64,000 nt of DNA from Beaufortia kweichowensis. Lineage: Eukaryota > Chordata > Actinopteri > Cypriniformes > Gastromyzontidae. Where the stretch lies: positions 1,787,501 through 1,851,500 of the forward strand of contig CM032798.1 in the NCBI GenBank assembly GCA_019155185.1. The letters are read 5' to 3'. The first letter of the stretch is position 1. Every line of letters starts with the position of its first letter. Shown here piece by piece: positions 49,401 through 60,814 of the stretch. The notes beneath the pieces were generated by a model. That model was not told the DNA's origin and did not search any database. It saw only the letters and a program-made list of their open reading frames with translations. A program made the translations under genes and the position numbers.

Positions 49401-52400
49401 GTTAAAATAATGAAGAGGGTTGAAAAGAACAGACAACAAATGACCGCAAGAAAAACAACAGTGACAACATGACAAAAATGACCACAAACATACAAACAAA
49501 CATGTGTCTGACATCTTGTATACCGTCACGGTAGACATCATACACCCTTAACAAAAGTAACAAAATGTTCATCCTAATGGTTGTATTTCATTTCATATCT
49601 ATTTTTGGTGTGTAATAATACTGATTTAGGTGATTTTCAAGATTCACTATATATACAGATATAATTTGCAAGTGGAGAAAGAATGCTGTCAAGTTTCTGA
49701 ATGTTGCCAGATGGAAAAACAATGACAAACAAACAGTACACAGATACATGATAAACAAACAAACAAAACAAACCAACAAAACAGATAAAAGAAGTGTTTG
49801 AACACTAAACACAAGTGGCATATTTTGCCTAAATGGTTTGCAAATTTGTGCATTCAAGACAATCCCAAAAAACAAAAGAAAATTCAGAAAAATTATGGAA
49901 GTTTTATGGAAGATTAGTGGATGAAAGACAAATCTATAAGGTGAATATTTTCTCATTTTGTAAAACATTTACATTATTGGAAATCACATTACAATAATGT
50001 TGTGCCAGCATTTTAAAAGAACATTTTTTTCTCTCCACTTTGTTGAACAATATATTATTATATTAAAACATAAAACCACACTGATTATTATTAATCATTC
50101 CTTCCAAACAGTGTTTTGATAATTAAGATATTAAATATGCTGTTAATATCACATCAAATCTTTAACTCATGATACAAAAAAACTGATTACCATCCATGTT
50201 TAAAAGAGAAGACACGCCAATTATTAATTAACTTTACAATCGGCTTTAATGTAGATGATGTTCTTCCGTTCATGCTGATTTAGTGCGTTTAACCCACACG
50301 CTTACCAACGACAGTGTCCGGTACCAGCGGTCCCTGTCTGACACGAGAACAACCCACAGCGGTCCCGTCCCCGCTCACATCTGGAGCTGTGCTGGATGTG
50401 TTTGAGTTTCCTAGCATGATTTTTGGTGTAAACTGTAAATTAATCCACATATGATGTGTGACGCCTGTGACTGTATTTGTGTGTGTGTCCCATTTGCACG
50501 ATTTACTTTTCTGCACTTGATTTGCTTTCAACGATGGTTTTTGTGAGCAATAGAGCCTCTATTGTGTTTATAGAAATGAATTTGAGTCACAGGTTCCTTT
50601 GGGATTCCACTGAACAGGTTTTCAGAATAGCGGTTTTCTATTCATAAGTAAACAAGGTCTAAGGTCTTCATTACTTAAAGAGATGTTTGTTTTTTCTGCA
50701 ATATGAAATACACACAGTCATGCCACAAATGGGAATGTTAAAACTGGTGTATTCTCGAAACCGTACACGGTTTACAATTTTCTACTGCACATAAGGATGG
50801 GTTGGCTTATACTGTAAGTTGACTAAACAGCTTTGTTCCTGTGATAAGTCTTGTAAAGGAACTAAAATAATCTGTTTGTTAAGTCTCACGCACCAACGCT
50901 TCCAGGTCCAAAAGGCAAACAACAAATCATTTTGTTCAAAACAGTAGAGGCTTGGACCCAGAAACGTTATTCCTTACGACTTTAGAAGGTCTAAATCTTC
51001 AGCTGTTTTCTATGAGAACCGATCACTGCTGGTGTTTTCCACATTTTTTTAATTATAGATGAAAGTGCCTCCGTGTTTGAATCCAACATTCTAATCAGAG
51101 GACAAAAGTGCAGTTTGGTGTAATGAAATCTTACCTATTACAGTCTCAGGCACAAGAGGTCCGTCTCTTTGACGCTTCTTGTCTCCATCATCACCTCCAT
51201 CGCCTCCAGATCCATCACCACCTTCCCCTCCTGAACCACCAGCTCCTGCACCTCCAGCTTGTCCTGCGTCACCGGCTCCTCCTGCCCCACCGGCTCCTCC
51301 ATCACCTCTGGTTCCTCCTGCACCTCCAGGTCCTCCCTCCTCCAGCTCCTCCAGCTCCTCCCTCTCCTCCAGCTCCACCAGCATCTCCTGCACCTCCAGC
51401 TCCACCAGCCCCACCGGCTTCTGAAGTTCCTTCGACTCCTGTAGCTCCTTTAGCCCCAGCAGCTCTTCCAGGCCCACCGACACCTCCAGGACCACCAGCA
51501 CCACCTGGACCACCAGCACCACCTGGACCACCAGCACCACCTGGACCACCAGCACTACCTGGACCACCAGCACCACCTGGACCACCAGCACTACCTGGAC
51601 CACCAGCACTACCTGGACCACCAGCACTACCTGGACCACCGACTCTTCCTGGGCCACCTGCTCCTCCAGCTCCACCTGCTCCTCCAGCTCCACCTGCTCC
51701 TCCAGCTCCACCTGCTCCTCCAGCTCCCGCCCCCCCAATGCCTGCAGCTGCAGCGGCCGCCTGCTTGGCCATCGCAGCAGCAGCTGCAGCCCCTGCCGTA
51801 GCCGCCTGCTCTGCACTCAGGCCGTCACTAAGGGCCTTAAGCTCCGCCTTCTTCCTTGCCTCCTCCTCAGCTTGCGCTTTGGCTTTAGCGGCCGCGGCCA
51901 GTGCCGCTTTATCAGCAGCAGCTTTAGCTTGCGCTGCAGACATGCCTTTGGCTTTAGCCGCTTTCAGAGCATCCTCTGCAGCTTTAGCAGCAGCTGCGGC
52001 TGCGGCTGCAGCAGTCGCAGCTGCCTGCGCAGCCGCTGCAGCTGCTTCAGCTTCGGCCGCTGCTCTGGCTTTTGCTTCGGCTTCTGCTGCTTCACGTTCG
52101 GCCTGAGTTTTCTTAGCGACGTCCAACGCATCCGCCATCTCCTTCTTGTGCTTCTCCGCCTGCTCGGCAGCGATCTTCTCCAAATCAACTCCACCACCCC
52201 CTGCCTGAGTGGTTTTGCGGGCTTTCTTCTTGCCCTTTGATGCAGGATCTTTGTCGGCTGGTTTGGACACAAATATAAACATAAAGTGTTTAAAATATAG
52301 AGAGACTTTCACGTTTTTGTTTCATAACATAAAACACACACAGTTCATTTAAAGTGAATTTTGAAGACTGTCTTCTTGTACTTACCTTCTACAATAAGCC

Positions 52401-55400
52401 AAGCACTGCAGGATTTAATTCCGGCTGTGGCAGCGTAGATTCCCGTATCAAGAGGCATACAATCAATGATTTTAAGCCTGTGGATCAGTTTGTCTTCAGA
52501 AACGGTAATCTCAAATTTTTCACTGTTGGACAGCGGGACGTTTTTTAAGGTCCAAACAATCGTATTCATGGGTTGAGTTAAGACACATTCAAAGACAGCA
52601 TCTTCTCTCTCCTCGGCCTTCACCTCTTGAACCTTTAGTGCAAAGTCCACGGGAGGAACTATGGGTTGAATATGTTGAATTAGAGAAATATTTTTAGAGA
52701 ATATGAACAATCACATTTGAATCTGGCTCAAAATGCTCTGAAACTTACTCTTGAAATCTGTTGAAAAGATATTGACGCCCTCAACGTCCACTTGATAAAT
52801 TCCAGCATCGTCAGCACTGAGATTTTTCACTGTAAAGATGTATTTTTTGCCAACTTGCTTCAAACAATGTTTCATTTCACCTTCAGCTTCTTTGCTGAAT
52901 GGAATCATGACACCATCCTAGACAAAATGGAAAAGACCAACCTTGATTTGGACATGACACGACTTTAAAGCAGAAGACCTAACTTTACTTAATTCAAGGA
53001 CAAATTTAATCTATTTATCTATTCTGTTTGTCACAAAGTGGAATTTGTCTTTGACACTGGTGACATGCATGAATACATCCACATAAAGGATTAAAATTGC
53101 CAAAACACAATAACACCACAGACACAAGAGCAAAAAATATCAGTACATATAAGCTGATGTGAAATTGACTTGGACAACTTGCTTTCTTATTTTTATTGAA
53201 TCATATAACAAATTATTCAATAAATTATATACAAATTATAACAAAAATCAAGCCACAGACATTTTTTTGGATTGGTGTTTAAAATTTTTTTTTTTTAACG
53301 AGTCAATAATTAAACATAATATCGATCCACCGGTCTTACCTTGTAAAGGAAAATGCGACTGTTTGGGTCTTTAAGTTCCATTTCCAGTTCAAAGGTGGCG
53401 GCATCCTCGTTCTTCACCTCGATGGGTTTTAGATTACTCAGATGTTGGATGAACTAAACCAGCGATATAAACAGAAAATCTGTATTATATAAAATGTCCA
53501 GGGTGCCCAAAACGAGAAGTAAATGTATTGGAGAAACCTGGTTACCTGTGCCTGCTCCTCTTCTCTCTCCTTCTTCATCTCCACCAGTCTCTTTAGCATC
53601 CCGCGGAAATCAGTGATACCGTACTCCACGCAAATGCTCTCGTAATCTTTCTTTTCTGCGCTTAGCAACAATTCCCATACTGCGTCATCAATGTCGCCGT
53701 CTTTTTTCTCAGCTTTTTTGCCAGCGCTTGGGGGAGATTTAGGGAGACAAGTACAAGCTTTAGGCCATGAATGTAGTTATCATGACTGACATTTATAAGG
53801 CCACACATAAAAAGTTCTGGCTTTTATTTATATCAACTATATGCTAGCGAACTCCTGGAAGAAAAAGGATGACACACAGATTTTTGTCCAATCATATCCT
53901 TTCTAGAATGAGAATGTCCCTGTCCTAATATCCAACAAGCAAGCAGCAAATCATGTTTCATGTCTGTGATATAACCAAAGCCTGTAGCTTAAGGCATAAA
54001 GAATATTTTATAATAAAACGAAAAGCTCTTCAATATATAAAGGAAATTGTCTCTTAATAGAAAGGAAAGAAAATTGCACTCATCAAGTAATTTGCAGTCT
54101 GTAATATGTGAAGGACTTATGAACTGTGACATGAATCAGACATATGAATCAAATCTAAAGTGAAATTCATGACATCAATATCTTATAAAATAATAAAAAA
54201 GTCTTACCTTTTTCTTAGCTTTTTTCTCAACTCTGTTGGGTCATCGACTACACCTTCAAAACGCGGTCAACAAACAGAAGAAATGATTGCTTGTTTGTCA
54301 TATTCAATGTCAAAAGTATCCCATTCAGTCGCTTTCCATCATACATAATGAACCGCACCGATAAACGTAAGAAAATCAGCCGTGATTGTGTCACAATGAT
54401 CTTACCCACTTCAGCTTTTTGCCGTTCTTTCTCCTTTTTGAATCCGACTAAAAAGAAGACGACAAAAACATTTTTTATGCTACTTCTAATATTGTATCGA
54501 AATTGTATGACATCATGTTTTAAATTGTATACCTTCAATGACATTCAGAACAACAGTACACACGGCCTTTCCGTATTCATTGTTGGCGTAGCATTTATAA
54601 GTGTCGGCCTCATTACCCGTAACTTTAGGCATCTGCAAAAATAAATGACACGCAAGTTATCTATTTGTTATCGTTTCACAGCGGAATACAAGTATTTTAA
54701 CATGAAGATACCTCCAAAGTATGTTCACCACTTGCTGGGTCATATTTGCACAGAAACTTTTGTGGGTCTTTCATTTCTCCTTTGGCTCTGCCCCACGTTA
54801 CTGTAGGTGTCGGATCTCCCACCACTTTGGCTTTAAAAACAGCTAGCTTTCCTGTTTAATGACAATCGAAGTTTACACATGTAGTTTGTTCAGTAAAAGT
54901 AATCACAAATACAATAAATTATACTGATCCTGTAAAAGTTGTACTTGTTAAGGGGAAATCATTGTGTGTTGGTTTGTTAACTGTAGATTTACAGTCAAAC
55001 TCAATAGTTTAATTTCTTATAACACAGATTTCAGTTCACAATTGTGTTTTACATCATCACAGAATGTGTTCAGATACACAATCAGTAAAACATTTTGGAC
55101 ACACTGGAAAATATTTACCTTTCTCATGGTTTTAAAATGGTTTACATGTTTGATTTTGTACATTATTTTGTAGGAAAAATACCCCAGTATTGTTTAAAAA
55201 GCATCCCAGAAACCATTTCACTAAACTGGATAACCAAAATATGGTTATTAATTAAATAAAGTATATCAATTTTTCCCCACTTTTTATTATTTTTATTCTT
55301 AAACACGATTCTGATTGTTTGGAAACCTTTTTTTTTGGATGTAACCATATTTTTCTTCCTTCTAAAACTAATGGTAAAAATAATAACAGTGATCTTCTTT

Positions 55401-58400
55401 GAAACATTACTGAGATGTACTGCATTAAAAGCATCAGCGAGGTCAAAAGATAATAATATTCCCTTCATTCAAATACAAGCAAAGTAGCAAGAAATGAGCG
55501 ATTAGCATAAAAGGTTGTAAAGAAAAAACACATTTCTAAGCTTGGCATGAAACCGGATATATGCTATTTGGTTTCGGTCTCTGTGTACATATATAACCGT
55601 GATCACATGTTAAAGCAGTGAACATGGTAACTCAATCACCTGACAAACATACAACACAGGCGTGTTAATCCTCTCTATGTGCTCATGGCTTGTTAATGTC
55701 ACGTATGAGATTAACCTTCAGCTTTCTGCTGTCGCTCCTGATCACACGTACCTTCACTCAAAGATTTTCACCTTTGTAGTGTTCGTCTCTTTTAACGTGC
55801 TTACCTTCTTGAATGGTTAAAGCGATGGGCTTACGGGTGAAGTCAGGAGTGCTTTTTCCCTCCGGTAGTTCCTCAATGTACTGCGTTATCATAACGCCGG
55901 GAACCTTCGATCTCCTCTTGATCCCTGAGATCAAGAATCCACATTCAGGGTTTGGTGTTACAACATTAGAGGAAAAAACATCAGCAGGTGCACAGAGACA
56001 TAAAATATACTGAACGAATGTCTTCAAATCACATCTCGCAACTGTTTACTCTCCTGAGAATAAAGGTTCCCTAAAGGTTCTTTGTCGGGTTGTATGGTTC
56101 CATAAAGAACCTTTAACATCCACACAATCTTTCTGTTATACAAAATATGCTTTGCAGTGAAAAACAGTTCCTCAAACTATATAAACAAAAGAAATGTTTG
56201 ACTAAATGGTTCTGTGGGGAACTAAAACTATCTTTTATTGACCTTTAAGAAAACCTTTATTTTTAAGAGTGCACTTCAAAACATATTACAGAACTGCTGG
56301 TTGATGCACAATTTATGATATATTTGATGTATATATCATAGACATCCTATTATATTTTCACTAACAAAAAATTTCCATTTCTGTGTAGATTTTCTTTAAA
56401 CATTTGTTACATATTTTAGAGCAAAGAAGCAAAACTGATGACATGGTTTTGTTTTTCAGTGAAATGAAAGCTAAATAATAATTGTTGGCGATTTGATGAT
56501 TTAAACCCAGTAAAACTAAAATTGAACTTTTGAGATTTTTAGTGCATATTCGAGTTTTAGCTTTGACATCTTTATTCATATTCCTAATGTTTGTGGTACA
56601 ATTGCAGACACATTTTAAGCTTTTTTTTCTCATATAACAGGTCAAAATATTGCCATTCAGGGTGAATTTCCTTTAATGACCGTCACAGAAACTGAAGTTT
56701 ATTTGCTATTAAGAAATAAAACTGAACCAATTTCTTTATTTAAGTTACTAGTGGAAAATGCATCAATGAAAAAATGGTTTCTTGAATCTAAATACGACAA
56801 TGTGCAATAAAACTTACACATTACATTAAAAAAAATGTCCTATCCAATTATGATATTTTAATAGGAAATACATCAAGACACGACTTTATGGCATCTTTAA
56901 ATGACAACAATGTGAACATTTGCATGCATTATGAAAGAAACAATAGTGGGCTTTTTTATTGCATGACTTTCAATAAATGCATGCAGATGTTCAGGCTGTT
57001 ATCATTTAGTTACCTGCATATCGTCTCGTTGGGAAAATTTCCAGTCCTGGTATAGACACAACATTACAGTACAACAGGGACAAAGGATCGGGAAAAACAA
57101 GAAGGGAGAACGTGAAATTATAAATCCTGGCAAACTGTTTCAGTTGACAGGGTAATGGACGAACACAGAATTACTCACAAATACAACCAAAGACACAGGA
57201 CAGGAAAAGAGACACGGGAGGTTAAAGCAATAAAACTTCATTATTTCATTCACTAAGGAGTTGGAGGTGAGATTACGATGGACAAACAACAAAAAGAAAC
57301 AAACTAGGAGAACAGTTTAAGATGTATTTCATAAGTCTATACAGCGGTTTTACATCATCACCCATGATTGTTTAAAAAAAGGAGGAGTTCATATGAATCA
57401 AAACAAGAAATTTATATTAATAAGTATATCTTAAATGGCTTTAGTGCATAAATTGTTTGAAAAAACATATTGATATTTCCCACTAACACACTAAATCTAT
57501 AAATAAACATAGAAACATTCATGCATATACAATTAAACAAGGTACCATGCTCCTCCCCAAAGCAAATAACGAAATAAAGTTAAAAATGAAGAAAAATGAA
57601 AATAAACATAAAAACATAAAAAATGGAACATGGGTGGAATTGTCAAGATGTCCAACCGGGCTGAAAAATGAAAAAGTGAAAAGCACACATGCGTGAACAG
57701 TTGTGCTCCTGAGAATACGGGTTTAAATCTGATCTCAATCCCTCACCTTCCCTCCAGTTTTCCGCCTCTCTAAACATTGTCCTGTACAATACGGTAAAGC
57801 CTGTAAAATAAGGCTGGAGATGGTGGACGGTTTGTCCTTTGCATCCATGGTTACACAATTCAAAGAAGCTCATGCTGAATAAAAGCAAATGCTTGCGGTT
57901 CTGGATAAAGGACCCGGTTGCATAAGCCATATTTACAGCATCCTCTTCATTTGCATCTTGTGCTGCGTGGCCCGTTACCAAGCCACAACCTACGACAATC
58001 AACATCTGCCTGATCACTCATGTGTTTAAATAAATTTGTATGGCTAGGTTAGATTCAACGCTCGCTTTTATCTCGTCTTGCTCTAGCAGGCCCTCGGGGA
58101 CAGACATTATTCACTCTGCCATAGAGAGGAGGTCATTAGATTTTATCGGAAAAATCCAGCATTACGTCTGAACACGGGGCTTACCGTGTTAAAACTTCTA
58201 TAAACGAGTTCTTTCAAGTGTGTCAAATAATCATTATGAATACAATAAAAACTGATGAACTAAATTACATCCCCCGAGACAAGTGACCGGTAGAAAAGAA
58301 AAGTAAAAAAAGAACGAATTACATAAGAGAAAAAAACTGTGCTTTTTTACTTTTTCTTCACGTAGAACACGACTGGATTTGTTGTGCCAGTAATTCAGTA

Positions 58401-58524
58401 ATGGAGCATTTGGACAAGGTTCGGTGCCCGTGTCAGCCTGCTATATGGGAGAGAGGACAATTATATTGTTCTTACCGCCCTGCCCGGCAGCAGTCGGATC
58501 GGCAACCTTCGCTTTTTTCCACAT
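43406..58524 (-). CDS. igfn1: igfn1-like gene, copy D, longest, with an expanded linker
   Basis: Exons in transcript order: 58476-58524 (MWKKAKVADPTAAGQG), 57014-57046 (optional microexon), 55805-55924, 54712-54851 and 54533-54632 (Ig1), 54406-54447, 54208-54247, 53546-53726 (THB-like), 53340-53453 and 52749-52917 (Ig2), 52386-52658 (Ig3), 51135-52257, 50306-50410 and 48999-49121 (linkers, perhaps also 49122-49365), 47817-47941 and 47551-47695 (Ig4), 47172-47465 (Ig5), 46803-47099 (FN3-1), 46536-46715 and 45931-46059 (FN3-2), 45545-45853 (FN3-3), 45147-45232 and 44866-45058 (Ig6), 44456-44752 (FN3-4), 43492-43818 (Ig7), and a possible terminal exon at 43406-43410 that adds Glu and a TAA stop. 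All Ig, FN3 and N-terminal exons keep frame. The large Ala/Gly linker exon is 1123 nt, one base out of frame, and a Gly-Ser segment has two further single-base breaks. An earlier non-coding exon must exist. Confidence 0.88.
43880..44085. repeat. Common cyprinid-type interspersed repeat, reversed (copy D intron)
   Basis: TCTTTTGTGTTCTGCAGAAG, AAAGAAAGTCATCCAGGTC and TTTTGGGTGAATTATCTCTT blocks. Lies in the intron between FN3-4 and Ig7 of copy D. Confidence 0.5.
45318..45530. repeat. Palindromic repeat with TTTTCACAC ends (copy D intron)
   Basis: Begins GAGGGATTTTCACACTG and ends AATGTGAAAACCTC, with repeated AACCCAGGGTT motifs inside. MITE-like, no coding capacity. Lies between Ig6 and FN3-3 of copy D. 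Confidence 0.5.
48999..49121 (-). other. igfn1: Third linker exon of copy D
   Basis: 123 nt, phase 1-1, reading DGSGEAAEEKKDAEDEKNES then GEAGKRSGRTKQTAQVPETVVG. The tail VPETVVG echoes the other D linker tails. The acceptor is GGTCCGCAG, directly beside the Gly-Ser repeat, so the two may be one exon. Confidence 0.55.
49122..49365 (-). repeat. Gly-Ser repeat, probably coding but frame-broken (copy D)
   Basis: The minus strand reads repeated KPSGSG, NQSGSG, NSSGSG and NPSGSG-type units. The Gly-Ser frame is lost at about 49229 (CCATCCGTTCC, one G short of the repeat pattern) and again at the join to 49121. If both bases are restored, 48999-49365 would be 369 nt and phase 1-1. A plausible acceptor GATTAAAG lies at 49366. 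It could be a decayed exon or intronic repeat. Confidence 0.4.
50306..50410 (-). other. igfn1: Second linker exon of copy D
   Basis: 105 nt, phase 1-1: Gly/Ser/Asp-rich, then CSRVRQGPLVPDTVVG, the same tail as the preceding linker exon. The acceptor AAATCATGCTAG has a weak pyrimidine tract; the donor G|GTAAGC is good. Confidence 0.6.
51135..52257 (-). other. igfn1: Large linker exon of copy D, Ala/Gly-rich, one base out of frame
   Basis: The head KGKKKARKTTQAGGGGVDLE leads to a long Ala/Lys/Glu helix-like region (about 52170-51780), then Gly-rich repeats of a six-residue GGPGSA unit and GGA triplets, and the tail KKRQRDGPLVPETVIG. The exon has 1123 nt where a phase 1-1 exon needs a multiple of three. 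The Gly frame from the head runs into GGRTWRCRR and a stop, while the tail is open one base over; the switch lies in the CCC at 51335-51337. Confidence 0.75.
51489..51650. repeat. Nine 18-bp minisatellite units inside the copy D linker
   Basis: Consecutive units GGACCACCAGCACCACCT, with CAC/CTA variants in several units and a diverged last unit. On the minus strand each codes six residues (GGPGSA, GGPGGA). Purity suggests recent expansion or unequal exchange. Confidence 0.85.
53546..53726 (-). other. igfn1: THB-like helical exon, copy D
   Basis: 181 nt, in phase. Reads GDIDDAVWELLLSAEKKDY, ESICVEYGITDFRGMLKRL, then VEMKKEREEEQAQ. TDFRGMLKRL is the closest of the four copies to the TDFRGLL type core of myosin-binding protein C as I recall that family. 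Confidence 0.65.
56045..56275. repeat. Fish AAAGAACC-type repeat, copy 3 (copy D intron 1)
   Basis: GGTTCCATAAAGAACCTTTA, GTGAAAAACAGTTCCTC and AATGGTTCTGTGGGGAACTA, same order as at 8288-8492. Near-palindromic overall. Confidence 0.55.
57014..57046 (-). other. igfn1: 33-nt microexon candidate private to copy D
   Basis: Flanked by TATACCAG (acceptor) and GTAACT (donor), these 33 nt lie inside the 2.5 kb first coding intron. With the phase-1 G from the start exon they read GLEIFPTRRYA with no stop and re-enter the next exon in phase, so the exon can be included or skipped without frame change. The pyrimidine tract is weak. The equivalent introns of A, B and C are much shorter (copy C about 90 nt) and show no counterpart. 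Confidence 0.45.
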
Positions 58525-58563
58525 CTTGATGCAGACTAATGGCTCAAGACTTCAGAAGCTTTT
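58476..58563 (-). other. igfn1: Copy D start exon with 5' UTR part
   Basis: ATG at 58524 starts MWKKAKVADPTAAGQG, then the donor CGGTAAGAAC. The acceptor GTTTTTCTCATACCCAG has a long pyrimidine tract and sets the exon start at 58563, leaving 39 nt of UTR. An upstream non-coding exon is required. Confidence 0.75.
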
Positions 58564-60814
58564 CTGGGTATGAGAAAAACAAAACCAAGAGTCCATAATA
58601 ATAAACATTTGCTTAGATTAACATCACAAAAAAGCTAATTTTAGAAAACTGGATTATACAACTGTTACTTCTAGACCATCGATAGATGAAATAGGGAACA
58701 CCGTGCGTTTGTGCATTTTAATAATGTAACAGTTACAGTAAGTGACTTGTCACTAAAATTTATGTAAAAACAGTAAAACATGCACAAAAACAGGATGAAG
58801 CAGAGAGATCCCGTCTGATGTGATGTGGTATGACAGCGCAGTGCATTATGGTCCATTAGAAAGGCTTTGAGCCCAGTCAGCAAAACTGTCTCAGCACGAA
58901 TCATTCATCCTTTTAAATCCATTCACATATACAGATTAGATTCAGTCAGTCTTCACTAGCACTTCTGCAGAACTAATATAAGAGTTTGACATATTTGGAT
59001 TTAACCGTCCCTTTAGGGAGACATACTTCATTTAAAGAAGAGCGCTTTAATATTTCATTGAGCAAATGATTTTTCAACTAGTGAGCTGTCTGGATTCCTG
59101 CTGTCTATGTAGGGAAATGCCTTCTTAGGGAACGTTCTAACTAAAATGGAACAAGTGACCGATTTGAAACGGTCTACATAGATAAAACAACATACATCTA
59201 CATACATAAACAAATACGAAATAAAATGAAGAAAAATAATATTTGGACAGCACGTCACTAATCAAATCACCATCTTCTTTTGCACCAAATTCTAGGAAAT
59301 CTGAATTAATTTTGACTCAAATTCTGTAAATAGGTTTTGAAAGATGTCTTGGTTTTTTGAACCCCTATACTGTAGGTTTTGGATTAGCCTGCGCGTCAGA
59401 AGCACACTATACCCTAAAACCCTCTCTAGGCAGTTCACCAGAGCTCTAGGGCCTTTGAAGATTCTCTTATCAATGACTAATAGCGTTCTCCATCTCAGGT
59501 TCTATTATTCATCGACTCTCTCTTCAATGCCGTGCTGTGCTACATCAGTCAACTGACCAAGTGGCACGTCGCAGAACGTTTCGTACACAATAGTCTCATG
59601 ATTGACCTCTTACAGACACCGTGAGGAACATAATGGGCTATAAATGCAAGCGTTACTGGCATGGTAATTCTGAAAGTCTGATGTCTGAGTGTCATCCATC
59701 CGCATGCACACATCATTATGCATGATTCGGCTTGTCATTTCTGTCATTTAATGATTGCATTATGAACAGTCATACATCGACAGCAATATTGCTACTTTCA
59801 GTAGAATTATGCTAATGTTTTGCAGCTTTGATTTTAACAAGTGAATGCATGTGCTGCATAAAGAAACAATGAATCTATTACACTGCCGGTTCTTTATTGA
59901 TACCGTTACACACAGCAAAGCAAAATGCAATTTTTGGCTTAATATGCAAAAAATACCCTTAAGAATTAACTATAGTGTATAATTCTGCATAATAGGAAAA
60001 GGAAAACAACAGGCTTATTAACTTAAATGGAGGAGAAAACAAATCACAGAACTGTTGTTGACCTCAAACTCTACTGTTTAATGCCACCAATTCATCTTTC
60101 ACTTGGTAGAAGCAACAAAAGCTAAATTAACCAGATGCCAACATCCAGGAACGCACAAAAAAACGAAAGTAAAAGAAAACACAACACAGAAAATAGTAAA
60201 TACAGGTTCACTCACAACCTGGTAGGGCAAATTATTGGCTGTCAAACGTATGAAACCATTAAATTTCAGGAGACGTTTAGAAACCAAAATGGCCAATTTT
60301 CCCACTGAGATCGTGTCACGTTATTAATTTCGATCTGCTAGATTTGTAAGAACCTTAGAAAGGCTATGATGAGTATGATGAAAGCAAGTAAATAAATAAA
60401 CATTTTTAGAATTTTATTAAAACTCTTTGGGATATTATTGTATTGCAGTTAAAACAAGTAAATTGCAATGTTTGATTTTATGATAAACAGTTTTGAATGC
60501 CTATTTCATTCATTATGGAACTGAAATATTACACAGAAAAATCTTGGGTGTTGTTATCTTGGGTGTACAGTATCACACATTTGAGTTTGTCCTTAACAGC
60601 CACGCGTCTTGGCTTCTGTTCATTTCTGAAAATGAGCCACGCAGGCCTGCTGAGCTAAACATCCCGACACTTAGACCTGCCAAGCCGAGGGTCTTCTTCA
60701 GTTTACATGCAACCTGAGCCTTACACCACCCAGCACAATGTCACATGCTTCTGTAGAGGAAAAAATAAGCATTTCATCACATCATCTTATTGCTATGTTA
60801 GGCATTCTGCACTT

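Noticed and set aside
51108..52106. Long plus-strand open frame rich in Pro and Ala (332 codons)
   Set aside because: It is the antisense of the Ala/Gly linker of copy D; Gly and Ala codons read backwards as Pro, Ala and Ser codons without stops. No splice or family evidence.
51302..52257. Collagen-like gene because of Gly-Pro repeats
   Set aside because: The repeat is GGPGSA and GGA, not Gly-X-Y, and it is one exon between igfn1 Ig domains.
57643..58017. Minus-strand open frame of 124 codons in copy D intron 1
   Set aside because: No recognisable domain and no fit to the igfn1 exon phases; likely chance.
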